The position numbers and the translations under genes are program-made. Below the pieces are notes generated by a model. The model was not told the DNA's origin, made no database searches, and saw only the letters and a list, made by a program, of their open reading frames with translations. A DNA stretch of 9,386 nt. Origin: Firmicutes bacterium UBA1535. Lineage in GTDB: Bacteria; Bacillota; Clostridia; Tissierellales; Sedimentibacteraceae. Positions within the stretch are counted from its first letter, which is position 1. Each line of letters opens with the position of its first letter. Of this stretch, positions 1 through 8,559 are shown piece after piece. The DNA is taken from the NCBI GenBank assembly GCA_002323775.1, contig DCPV01000215.1, positions 1 through 9,386 on the forward strand. Reading direction: 5' to 3'.

Positions 1-319
1 AATAGAAGCTGTAGATAGCCAAAATCCAGCATCATTGTCAAAGAAAATACACGATATATTGCGTGAAGAACTTAATTTTACCGGAGTCATAATGACAGAT
101 GATTTGTATATGGATGCTATTAAAAACTTTGTCAGCGAAGAAAAAGCAGCAATATCTGCAATTTTAGCTGGCAATGATCTAATTTGCTGCACTAACTTTG
201 AAACACAAATTCCAGCGGTAATTAATGCAGTAAATGAGGGAATAATCAGTGAAAATCAAATAGATGAATCAGTTTTACGCATATTAAGTTGGAAAAACAA
301 GCTCGGTATTTTAAAGTAA
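1..319 (+). CDS. NagZ-like beta-N-acetylhexosaminidase (glycoside hydrolase family 3), 3' fragment
   Basis: Only the last 105 codons are present; the reading frame is open from base 2, so the true start lies left of the window. The fragment has the end of the GH3 TIM barrel: a P-A-S-L-S-K-K segment, then G-V-I-M-T-D-D-L-Y-M-D-A-I. In this family the first Asp of T-D-D (codon at 98-100) is the catalytic nucleophile. The following A-I-x-A-G-N-D-L-I and the final V-L-R-I-L-x-W-K-x-K-L-G-I-L are also usual for NagZ-type enzymes. The protein ends just after the barrel, so it has no second GH3 domain, at least at the C-terminus. Family members remove N-acetylglucosamine from muropeptides during cell-wall recycling. 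That role is inferred from family; the catalytic His loop is outside the window, and related GH3 glucosidases are the main alternative. Confidence 0.85.
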   Translation, partial: IEAVDSQNPASLSKKIHDILREELNFTGVIMTDDLYMDAIKNFVSEEKAAISAILAGNDLICCTNFETQIPAVINAVNEGIISENQIDESVLRILSWKNKLGILK

Positions 320-329
320 TATTAATGAT

Positions 330-369
330 AATCTAAAATAAACTTTTATTATTTTAGATTATTTTTTTT
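330..369 (+). terminator. Intrinsic terminator after the NagZ-like gene
   Basis: A 12-bp perfect stem (330-341 with 349-360) with a 7-base loop is followed by eight T residues at 362-369. It begins 11 bases past the TAA stop. The stem is A+T-rich with only two G-C-type pairs, so its strength comes from length and the T-tract. Confidence 0.8.
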
Positions 370-400
370 CACATCTTTTATATACTTTAGTGTTTTTCAC

Positions 401-429
401 TGGAAAAAATTTTAAAAATAATATATAAT
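401..429 (+). promoter_or_regulatory. Predicted sigma-A promoter for the PAP2 gene
   Basis: A perfect -10 TATAAT (424-429) lies 17 bp downstream of TGGAAA (401-406), which matches TTGACA at four of six positions. It sits after the preceding terminator, 33 bases upstream of the ATG at 463, giving a short leader with a GGAGGG ribosome-binding site at 452-457. Confidence 0.65.
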
Positions 430-462
430 AGATTACAAACAATATTTTAATGGAGGGCTTAA

Positions 463-1314
463 ATGAGTTATCAAATCGAAATTATTAAGTTTATTCAATC
501 ATTTAGCAATAGCTTTTTTGATTTTTTATTTCAAGCAATTACCTTGTTTGGAGAAGAATCTGTCTTAGTTTTATTATCAGTATTTGTGTTTTTAAGTATT
601 GATAAAAACAAAGGTTATAAATTAATATTTACAATTGCATCCGGAACCTGCTTTAATTCTTTAATCAAAAATATCGCTAAATTTGAGCGACCTATAGGCG
701 TAGAGGGCATATTATCTAAGCGTGTTCATACAGCAACAGGATACTCCTTTCCAAGCGGACATACTCAGGCTACTTCAACATTTTGGTCGTCTATATCTAT
801 AATATTTAAGAAAAGGGCATTGTATATATTTTCTCCAATCATAATCGTGCTTGTTGCGATTTCAAGGCTGTATCTTGGTGTTCACTGGCCTTCAGATGTT
901 ATATTTGGAGCAATATTTGGTGTTATATGGGCAATTTTAATTGACAAGGCTTTTGATTACATCCAAAAATCTAAAAACTATACTGCACTTATAATTTTAT
1001 CTATTTTATTTGCTATATTGGCATTTTTTATTGGTGATGATGATTTTTTCAAATCAGCAGGCTTGTTGCTTGGATTATCAGTGGGCTATATAATTGAAAA
1101 TAAATATATAAATTTAGATATTAATATGCCAATAAAAAATAAAATAATAGTTTATTTACTCCTAATTGGAGGCTTATTCATAATAAAAAGCTTGTTGAAG
1201 CTTGTATTTCCAGAAATGCTGATATTTAGTATGTTAAGATACTTTTTAGTAGGTTTTTGGGGTTTTGGAATTGTACCTATTATCGCAAGTAACTTAAATA
1301 AAAAAACAGTGTAG
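463..1314 (+). CDS. PAP2-family membrane phosphatase with extra C-terminal membrane region
   Basis: The 283-residue protein is very hydrophobic, with about eight likely membrane segments. It carries all three PAP2 phosphatase motifs: K-x6-R-P (K69, R76, P77), P-S-G-H (97-100) and S-R-x5-H-x3-D (S134, R135, H141, D145). H141 should be the nucleophile and H100 the acid, as known for the family. PAP2 enzymes remove phosphate from lipid substrates such as undecaprenyl diphosphate, phosphatidylglycerophosphate or phosphatidate; which one is used here cannot be read from the sequence. Residues about 170-275 form a further membrane region beyond the catalytic core, including L-L-G-L-S-V-G-Y-I-I-E-N-K-Y. 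The ATG start is set by GGAGGG five bases upstream. The gene has its own promoter and ends in a bidirectional terminator, so it is probably monocistronic. Confidence 0.9.
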   Translation: MSYQIEIIKFIQSFSNSFFDFLFQAITLFGEESVLVLLSVFVFLSIDKNKGYKLIFTIASGTCFNSLIKNIAKFERPIGVEGILSKRVHTATGYSFPSGHTQATSTFWSSISIIFKKRALYIFSPIIIVLVAISRLYLGVHWPSDVIFGAIFGVIWAILIDKAFDYIQKSKNYTALIILSILFAILAFFIGDDDFFKSAGLLLGLSVGYIIENKYINLDINMPIKNKIIVYLLLIGGLFIIKSLLKLVFPEMLIFSMLRYFLVGFWGFGIVPIIASNLNKKTV

Positions 1315-1339
1315 AGCATTTACTTTACACTGTTTTTTT
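1300..1339. terminator. Shared bidirectional terminator between the PAP2 and PrsA-like genes
   Basis: A 14-bp perfect stem (1300-1313 with 1326-1339) includes CAGTGTA/TACACTG and is flanked by seven A on the left and seven T on the right, so it reads as an intrinsic terminator on both strands. The left arm overlaps the last codons and stop (1312-1314) of the PAP2 gene. The convergent PrsA-like gene ends at 1347. Confidence 0.85.
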
Positions 1340-1346
1340 ATTTCTA

Positions 1347-2321
1347 TTAATTAGAATTTTTTGTACGTTCTCTTATTTTTACCAATTCCTCAGGCATATT
1401 AACATCTGCATTATCTATATAATCAGTTAACATTTTAGTATAAGTTAATGTTCTATATTGGTTGAGTACATCTTCCTTATCAGCTTTATCAAAAGTATCT
1501 ATTATATCTACAAGCTTTATGATATGGTAACCAAACTCTGATTTTACAGGTTCACTTATTTGACCTATATCCATTGAAAATGCTGCGTTAGAAAACTCAG
1601 CGACCATCTCATCTGCTTTAAAATATCCTAAATCTCCTCCTGAAGTTGAACTTGGACATGTAGAAATGTCCATAGCCAGGTCTTCAAATTTTTCACCCTC
1701 GTCCAATTTTTTCTTTACATCTTTAGCTTCTTCTTCGGTTGCTACAAGTATATGGCTTGCTCTAATCTGTTTAAGAGCATTAATATTTTTCTTATAAAAT
1801 TCCTCTAATTCAGATGCAGATGGATTAGTTTTCGTAATTTCTTCTGCCTTAGCCTTTAAGAAATAATTTACAAGAAATTGATTTTTTATATTTTGTTTAT
1901 AGCTTTCTTCTGTTAAATTATTTTTTGTTAGAAATTCATTAAAATCTCCTGTTTTAGCATACTCAGTCTTAATTCTATCATACTCTGTATCCACTTCTCT
2001 GTTAGTAACCTTAGTATTAGCTAAATTCGCTTCGTTTGACAAAACCTTATCCAATATAATCTGTTCTAATGCTATTTCTTCTATTCTTTTTTTGACATTC
2101 TCATCGTCTTTTAGCTTATCCCACTGTTCTTTGTATTGCTCTTGATATTGAAGTATATTTTTTTCTAAAGTGAAGTTAAATTCATCCATTGTCACTTCGT
2201 ATTTAGTTTTTCCTTCGTTTCCATTATCCTTTGGATCCTTACCCTTATCAGAGCAAGCTACCATCTGTAATGTCATAGCTCCTACTATTGCAAGTAAAGA
2301 TATTTTTTTAATTAATTTCAA
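1347..2321 (-). CDS. PrsA-like lipoprotein peptidyl-prolyl cis-trans isomerase (parvulin)
   Basis: This 324-residue protein is a predicted extracytoplasmic foldase that helps secreted proteins fold. Residues 1-23 form a lipoprotein signal: K-L-I-K-K, a hydrophobic stretch, then M-V-A-C with C23 as the lipidation site. A polar linker follows. Residues about 44-180 look like a helical SurA/PrsA-type chaperone domain. The parvulin domain spans about 186-272, with A-S-H-I-L (H190), S-T-C-P-S (C222), G-G-D-L-G-Y-F (228-234) and F-G-Y-H-I-I-K (H266). C222 aligns with the Pin1 active-site Cys, where Bacillus PrsA has Asp. The start is TTG: AGGAGGG lies seven bases upstream, the signal peptide begins there, and the next Met is residue 16, inside the hydrophobic core. 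It ends in the terminator shared with the PAP2 gene. The name prsA is likely, but paralogues are common in Clostridia. Confidence 0.9.
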   Translation of the reverse strand: MKLIKKISLLAIVGAMTLQMVACSDKGKDPKDNGNEGKTKYEVTMDEFNFTLEKNILQYQEQYKEQWDKLKDDENVKKRIEEIALEQIILDKVLSNEANLANTKVTNREVDTEYDRIKTEYAKTGDFNEFLTKNNLTEESYKQNIKNQFLVNYFLKAKAEEITKTNPSASELEEFYKKNINALKQIRASHILVATEEEAKDVKKKLDEGEKFEDLAMDISTCPSSTSGGDLGYFKADEMVAEFSNAAFSMDIGQISEPVKSEFGYHIIKLVDIIDTFDKADKEDVLNQYRTLTYTKMLTDYIDNADVNMPEELVKIRERTKNSN

Positions 2322-2328
2322 TTTGTAA

Positions 2329-2335
2329 CCCTCCT
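2329..2335 (-). promoter_or_regulatory. Ribosome-binding site that fixes the TTG start of the PrsA-like gene
   Basis: AGGAGGG on the minus strand stands seven bases before TTG (2321-2319). No ATG or GTG in frame offers a comparable position, and only this start gives a complete lipoprotein signal. Confidence 0.85.
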
Positions 2336-2358
2336 AAGTATACTTTAGCACTTTTTAC

Positions 2359-2367
2359 ATTCTAACA
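2359..2367 (-). promoter_or_regulatory. Possible extended -10 promoter element of the PrsA-like gene
   Basis: On the minus strand TG-T-TAGAAT forms an extended -10 element about 40 bases upstream of the TTG start. The -35 region is poor: TTTATT at 17 bp or TTGTTT at 20 bp. The same GTTAGAATGTAAAAA string recurs upstream of the nitroreductase gene (3115-3129). Confidence 0.4.
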
Positions 2368-2467
2368 TAAATCATTTAGAAAATAAACAATAATTTTTCT
2401 GCAATTATAATTTTACATTATTTATCTTAAATTAATCTTATTATTATTAAAAAAATCAAATTAATAA

Positions 2468-2505
2468 ATATAGCGATAAGTTTTTTATACAACTCCTCGC
2501 TATAT
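2468..2505 (-). terminator. Candidate terminator hairpin after the nitroreductase gene
   Basis: A 9-bp perfect stem (2468-2476 with 2497-2505) lies just past the nitroreductase stop. The loop is long (20 bases), and on the minus strand it is followed only by a broken T-rich stretch, with a clean T-run about 12 bases further on. It may end this transcript weakly, so some read-through towards the PrsA-like gene is possible. Confidence 0.35.
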
Positions 2506-2511
2506 CGCCAT

Positions 2512-3030
2512 TTATCCAATATAAGTCATAATTTCATCAATTGGCTTTCTTACTTTATTGCGTACTTTATCATTATTTGCATATCCTACTGCTAAAACAA
2601 GACGAATGTTTTTGTTTTCTGTAAGACCTAATATTTCTTTGAGCTTTTCACGGTCTACCGAACCCATTATACAAGTTGATAATCCAAGCTCTGTTGCAGC
2701 ATAGCAAATATTTATAGTCGCTATACCAACATCCCCTTGAGCATATTTTTGACTGACACCGCCAATCAGTTTAGCCTCCTCCTCGCAAATAACGATAAAT
2801 GCTGGAACATTATTTGTAAATTTATTAAGCCCGGCAGTCTGTGTGCACTTAGCAACAAGCAAGGATTTTTCTTCGTTATTTACTACTACAAAGCTCCAAG
2901 GCTGTGAGTTACAAGCAGATGGTGATAAGCGTGCAGCATCTATACATTTAACTAATAACTCCTTATCCACCTTTTTATCCATAAAGTCTCTACAGCTTTC
3001 TCTTTTATTAATAAGTTCAAAAAACGACAT
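2512..3030 (-). CDS. Small nitroreductase-family FMN oxidoreductase
   Basis: The 172-residue protein fits the compact nitroreductase fold, which binds FMN as a homodimer and uses NAD(P)H. Visible family features are the N-terminal R-E-S-C-R-D-F (R10 and R14, FMN phosphate region), S-P-S-A-C-N-S-Q-P-W (36-45), the central G-D-V-G-I-A-x-x-N-I-C-Y-A-A-T-E-L-G-L-S-T-C-I-M-G (99-123), and L-A-V-G-Y (146-150) followed by R-K-P-I-D-E-I (161-167). Length is normal for the small clostridial members. The physiological substrate is unknown; family members reduce nitroaromatics, quinones or flavins. The ATG start has AGGAGG six bases upstream; an earlier ATG five bases upstream is out of frame. The gene is divergent from the DUF3784-like gene, with a Rex-like operator between the two, which would fit an NADH-linked enzyme. 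Confidence 0.9.
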   Translation of the reverse strand: MSFFELINKRESCRDFMDKKVDKELLVKCIDAARLSPSACNSQPWSFVVVNNEEKSLLVAKCTQTAGLNKFTNNVPAFIVICEEEAKLIGGVSQKYAQGDVGIATINICYAATELGLSTCIMGSVDREKLKEILGLTENKNIRLVLAVGYANNDKVRNKVRKPIDEIMTYIG

Positions 3031-3078
3031 TTCATTCCTCCTAAAATAGTATTTTAATTACATCGGTAATTTTCTTAT

Positions 3079-3107
3079 ATTATATCAAGTCATGAAATAA
3101 TTGTCTA
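3079..3107 (-). promoter_or_regulatory. Predicted sigma-A promoter for the nitroreductase gene
   Basis: On the minus strand, TAGACA (3107-3102; five of six to TTGACA), a 17-bp spacer and a perfect TATAAT (3084-3079) form a near-consensus promoter about 50 bases upstream of the ATG at 3030. Confidence 0.75.
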
Positions 3108-3153
3108 TAATTGATTTTTACATTCTAACCTTATCTCTGTGTCTCTGTAATCT

Positions 3154-3171
3154 TTGTTAAAATTTTAACAC
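3154..3171. promoter_or_regulatory. Rex-like operator
   Basis: TTGTTAAAATTTTAACAC contains a 16-bp perfect palindrome (3155-3170). It matches the known Rex consensus of Clostridia, TTGTTAA-N4-TTAACAA, at 13 of 14 defined positions; only the last base differs. It ends eight bases before the -35 element of the promoter for the DUF3784-like gene and lies about 47 bases upstream of the nitroreductase -35. Rex is a repressor that releases DNA when NADH rises relative to NAD+. Regulation is inferred from the motif alone; the rex gene is not in this window. Confidence 0.55.
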
Positions 3172-3179
3172 TGTTTTAG

Positions 3180-3208
3180 TTGAATAATTTTCTTTGCTAT
3201 AGTATAAT
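3180..3208 (+). promoter_or_regulatory. Predicted sigma-A promoter for the DUF3784-like gene
   Basis: TTGAAT (3180-3185; four of six to consensus), a 17-bp spacer and a perfect TATAAT (3203-3208) stand directly after the Rex-like palindrome. Transcription from here would give a leader of about 85 bases before the ATG at 3303; I see no riboswitch-like structure in it. Confidence 0.7.
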
Positions 3209-3302
3209 TGTTATATTAAGGATACAAAACAAAATATTTTTTAATATATATATGACTAATTTCTACACTTGATTAAAAAATTCAAATTTAGGAGGTAAGA
3301 CT

Positions 3303-3635
3303 ATGAATACCGGAGCAACATCATGCTTTTTTATGGCAGGAATGTTTTTAATTTTATCTATTATTTTTGCTCTATCTAAGGAAAAAGGTGCTATGCTATT
3401 AGCCGGGTTTAATATGCTTCCAAAATGGAAGCGAGAACATTATGATAAATTAAAAATGAGTAAAGATACGAGAGATAAATTTTTTATTTGGTTTTTGTTA
3501 TGTTTGGTTGGTGGAATATTATCTCATTTCTTTTCAAGCTATATTTCAATTATTGTTTTTATCATTTGGATAATACTATTTCTAAAGGATTTTAATATTG
3601 ACGTCGAAAAAGCATTTAGTAAATATAAATTATAA
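3303..3635 (+). CDS. Small DUF3784-like integral membrane protein
   Basis: This 110-residue protein has three likely membrane segments (about 7-24, 60-78 and 80-95). A conserved-looking cytosolic stretch follows the first: K-E-K-G-A-M-L-L-A-G-F-N-M-L-P-K (26-41), then R-E-H-Y-D-K-L-K. This resembles the G-K-G-x-x-L-I-A-G-Y-N-T-M-S-x-E-E-K-x-K-Y-D pattern of DUF3784 proteins, a family of unknown function common in Bacillota. A short charged tail ends the protein. The ATG start is well supported by AGGAGG seven bases upstream (3290-3295). The gene has its own promoter immediately next to a Rex-like site and ends before a terminator shared with the ATP synthase operon, so it is probably monocistronic. 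Family assignment is by recalled motif only; no biochemical function is proposed. Confidence 0.75.
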   Translation: MNTGATSCFFMAGMFLILSIIFALSKEKGAMLLAGFNMLPKWKREHYDKLKMSKDTRDKFFIWFLLCLVGGILSHFFSSYISIIVFIIWIILFLKDFNIDVEKAFSKYKL

Positions 3636-3701
3636 AATTTTATCTGAATTTCATAATTTATACTTATGGAGATTGTTTCTCCTATTTTTATTATATACCT
3701 A

Positions 3702-3737
3702 AAAAATAACAGCGTGAAGCTTCACGCTGTTATTTTT
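3702..3737. terminator. 36-bp perfect palindrome: bidirectional terminator for the atp operon and the DUF3784-like gene
   Basis: The two 18-base arms (3702-3719 and 3720-3737) are exact reverse complements centred on AAGCTT, with a G+C-rich core ACAGCGTGAAG and A/T runs at the ends. Read on the minus strand it begins two bases past the atpC stop and ends in a T-run, the normal form for an operon terminator; on the plus strand it also ends in TTTTT. A weaker GGAGA/TCTCC hairpin with a T-rich tail (3668-3689) precedes it on the plus strand and could terminate the DUF3784-like gene first. Confidence 0.9.
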
Positions 3738-3739
3738 GT

Positions 3740-4147
3740 CTATTTTAATTTAGAAACATCAATTCTTTGTATTGCTTTTTTAAGTGCAACCTCTGCTCTG
3801 ATAAAATCAATTCCATCTTGTTTTTCTTCAAGTCGTTTTTTCGCTCTTTCCATTGCGGCTTCAGCTCTTAAAGTATCTATCTGATCTGCCCATTCAGCAG
3901 TATCGGTAAGCACTGTAAGCTTATTGTTGTCTACCTTGATATATCCTTGTGAAAGCACTGCATATCTATCTTTATCTCCATACACTACCTTCATCTTTCC
4001 TATACCCAAAGGAGCAACATATGGAGCGTGATTTTTTAATATACATACATCACCAGTGATTGTTCTCAGAACTACTCTGTCTACACTTCCTGAATAAAAT
4101 ACATTTTCAGGCGTAACTATTTCTAGCAAAAATTCTTTTTCTGCCAC
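3740..4147 (-). CDS. atpC: F1Fo ATP synthase epsilon subunit
   Basis: Epsilon sits on the central stalk with gamma, contacts the c-ring and can inhibit ATP hydrolysis through its C-terminal helices. From the start chosen here the protein has 135 residues. Residues about 1-85 form the beta-sandwich, with T-G-D-V-C-I-L-K-N-H-A-P (31-42) and L-S-Q-G-Y-I-K-V. The helical hairpin follows, with I-D-x-x-R-A at 90-95 and a second copy at 113-118; this is the ATP-binding motif of the Bacillus PS3 epsilon. The open frame reaches a GTG at 4156, but the Shine-Dalgarno AAGGAAGG ends at 4157, touching that codon. The second GTG at 4147 is nine bases away and gives a usual N-terminus, so I prefer it. It is the last gene of the operon, ending two bases before the terminator. 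Confidence 0.93.
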   Translation of the reverse strand: MAEKEFLLEIVTPENVFYSGSVDRVVLRTITGDVCILKNHAPYVAPLGIGKMKVVYGDKDRYAVLSQGYIKVDNNKLTVLTDTAEWADQIDTLRAEAAMERAKKRLEEKQDGIDFIRAEVALKKAIQRIDVSKLK

Positions 4148-4156
4148 AATTACCAC

Positions 4157-4162
4157 CCTTCC

Positions 4163-4164
<2 letters not shown>
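4157..4164 (-). promoter_or_regulatory. atpC ribosome-binding site overlapping the atpD stop codon
   Basis: On the minus strand AAGGAAGG begins inside the atpD TAA stop (4165-4163). Zero bases separate it from the GTG at 4156 and nine from the GTG at 4147, which decides the start in favour of 4147. The overlap suggests translational coupling of beta and epsilon. Confidence 0.7.
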
Positions 4165-5575
<1,411 letters not shown>

Positions 5576-5580
5576 TCACA

Positions 5581-5586
5581 TCCTTT
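5581..5586 (-). promoter_or_regulatory. atpD ribosome-binding site, long spacing to a TTG start
   Basis: AAAGGA on the minus strand is 11 bases from the TTG at 5569. A GTG and an ATG closer to it are out of frame, and the ATG is followed at once by TGA. The TTG is therefore the only plausible start, with a site that looks weaker than those of the neighbouring atp genes. Confidence 0.6.
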
Positions 5587-5613
5587 CATTTATACTATTT
5601 TTACTATATCTTT

Positions 5614-6480
5614 CTACGAAAGTGCTTCTGCACCACCGACTATTTCTGATATTTCTTGGGTTATTGCAGCCTGTCTTGCTCTGTTTTTAACCAATTCTAA
5701 AGCCTTTATTATCTCGTCTGCATTATCTGTAGCATTTTCCATAGCCATTCTTCTTGATCCAGACTCACTAGCAGATGCTTCAATCATTGCACCATATATC
5801 GTGCTAATTATATATTTTGGAATTAAATAATCTAATACTGTTTCTTCTGATGGGTCAAATTTTGTCAATGTTTTATATCCCTTGTTATCTGAAGATTTTT
5901 CTTTTTCTTCAAATGTAGCTGGCAATAGCTTAATTATAGCCGGAACGTATGAAATTGTACTCTTAAATTGAGTATAAACAATCTTTATTTCATCAACCTC
6001 AGCATTTAGATATAAAGAGATTGCTATTTCTCCAATATGTCTCGCATCAGAGGCTTCAGGACTTTCAGATATTCCAGTAAAGCTTTCTATAACATTGTAA
6101 CCTCTTTTTTTGAAGTAATCTCTGCCTTTCGTTCCAACAGTTATAATTTTTGCCGTTTCCATATCCTTGATATCAGTTTGCAAAAGTTTATTAACATTTG
6201 CATTGTATCCACCTGCGAGTCCCTTGTCTGATGTCAACAATATATAAAGAGTATTTTTAACATCTCTTTTATCTATGAAAGGATGCTTAATTCCTCTTGC
6301 ATTAGCCAAGACATCTTTAATACTTTCTAAAACATTTGTAAAATATGGCTTTGACCTATCAAGCCTAAATCTGGCTTTTTTGAGCTTTGATGTAGAAACA
6401 AGCTCCATAGCCTTAGTTATCTGCATGGTGCTGTTGACACTTTTAATACGTCTTTTAATGTCATTTAATCCTTGAGGCAT
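5614..6480 (-). CDS. atpG: F1Fo ATP synthase gamma subunit
   Basis: Gamma is the rotating shaft of F1; its two long terminal helices form a coiled coil within the alpha3beta3 ring and couple c-ring rotation to catalysis. The 288-residue length is normal. The N-terminal helix shows the conserved D-I-K-R-R-I-K-S-V-x-x-T-x-Q-I-T-K-A-M-E-L-V-S (7-29). The Rossmann-like middle domain has T-S-D-K-G-L-A-G-G-Y-N (83-93). The C-terminal helix has E-S-G-S-R-R-M-A-M-x-x-A-T-D-N-A and ends with the family signature I-T-Q-E-I-S-E-I-V-G-G-A. The ATG start has GGAGG seven bases upstream, and that Shine-Dalgarno begins in the TAG stop of atpA (6493), so the two are probably translationally coupled. Confidence 0.97.
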   Translation of the reverse strand: MPQGLNDIKRRIKSVNSTMQITKAMELVSTSKLKKARFRLDRSKPYFTNVLESIKDVLANARGIKHPFIDKRDVKNTLYILLTSDKGLAGGYNANVNKLLQTDIKDMETAKIITVGTKGRDYFKKRGYNVIESFTGISESPEASDARHIGEIAISLYLNAEVDEIKIVYTQFKSTISYVPAIIKLLPATFEEKEKSSDNKGYKTLTKFDPSEETVLDYLIPKYIISTIYGAMIEASASESGSRRMAMENATDNADEIIKALELVKNRARQAAITQEISEIVGGAEALS

Positions 6481-6492
6481 ATTGACACCTCC

Positions 6493-8004
<1,512 letters not shown>

Positions 8005-8016
8005 TCACCTCTAATC

Positions 8017-8559
8017 CTAAACAATTATTTTATTTAAACTGTTTTCTAAATCTTCCAACTTACCTTTTAAAGTTCCATCTATAACTAAATCATTAAACCT
8101 TATCATAAGGCCGCCAATTAAGCTTTTATCCACTATATTTCGAACTTCAACGGTTTTTTCAGATTTTTCACTAAGTTTCTTTTCTAATTTTTTAATTTGC
8201 TCATCATTAAGACTAATTGATGAATAAACATCTGCCCTTACAATACGCTTGTAGTCACAGGCTATTCTATCGAACTCACTTGCTATTTCAAGCATATGGC
8301 TAATTCTTCTCTTCTCAGTAAGTATCTTGATAAAATTAACGATTTCAATATTTATCTTATTTCCAAATACTTCATCAATGATTTTTTTCTTTTCATTGAT
8401 ATTTATTCTTGGGGTTTTTAATATTTCAAAGAAATCTTCATTAGATTTCAAAACTTCTTTTATAAATGCCATTTCATTCATAAATTCATCAACTTTATTT
8501 TCTTCAACACAAATATCAAATAGAGCTGTTGAATAGGTAGTTGAAACTAATCCTGCCAT
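8017..8559 (-). CDS. atpH: F1Fo ATP synthase delta subunit
   Basis: Delta links the top of F1 (alpha N-termini) to the b-subunit stalk, holding the stator. The 180-residue protein opens with Y-S-T-A-L-F-D (9-15), typical of the N-terminal six-helix domain, and ends with the family signature V-D-K-S-L-I-G-G-L-M-I-R-F-N-D-L-V-I-D-G-T (143-163) before a final helix. Sequence between these is divergent, as usual for delta. The ATG at 8559 lies inside the 3' end of atpF, a 13-base overlap in a different frame. Its ribosome-binding sequence (GGAGG at 13 bases or AGGGG at seven bases) is therefore within atpF codons, so delta translation is probably coupled to that of b. Confidence 0.95.
   Translation of the reverse strand: MAGLVSTTYSTALFDICVEENKVDEFMNEMAFIKEVLKSNEDFFEILKTPRININEKKKIIDEVFGNKINIEIVNFIKILTEKRRISHMLEIASEFDRIACDYKRIVRADVYSSISLNDEQIKKLEKKLSEKSEKTVEVRNIVDKSLIGGLMIRFNDLVIDGTLKGKLEDLENSLNKIIV

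Noticed and set aside
2843..3049. 68-codon plus-strand open frame across the nitroreductase 5' end
   Set aside because: Antisense to a clear nitroreductase gene and its ribosome-binding site, with no translation signals of its own.
3209..3290. Leader of the DUF3784-like gene as a riboswitch
   Set aside because: Only about 80 bases, almost entirely A/T, with no conserved riboswitch core or terminator/antiterminator pair visible.
3666..3884. Open frame of 72 codons on the plus strand
   Set aside because: It runs through the palindromic terminator and antisense to atpC, has no ribosome-binding site, and its residues show no recognisable pattern.
5585..5613. TATAAA-like string in the atpG-atpD gap as an internal promoter
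   Set aside because: No acceptable -35 element at the right spacing; A+T-rich gaps give such strings often.
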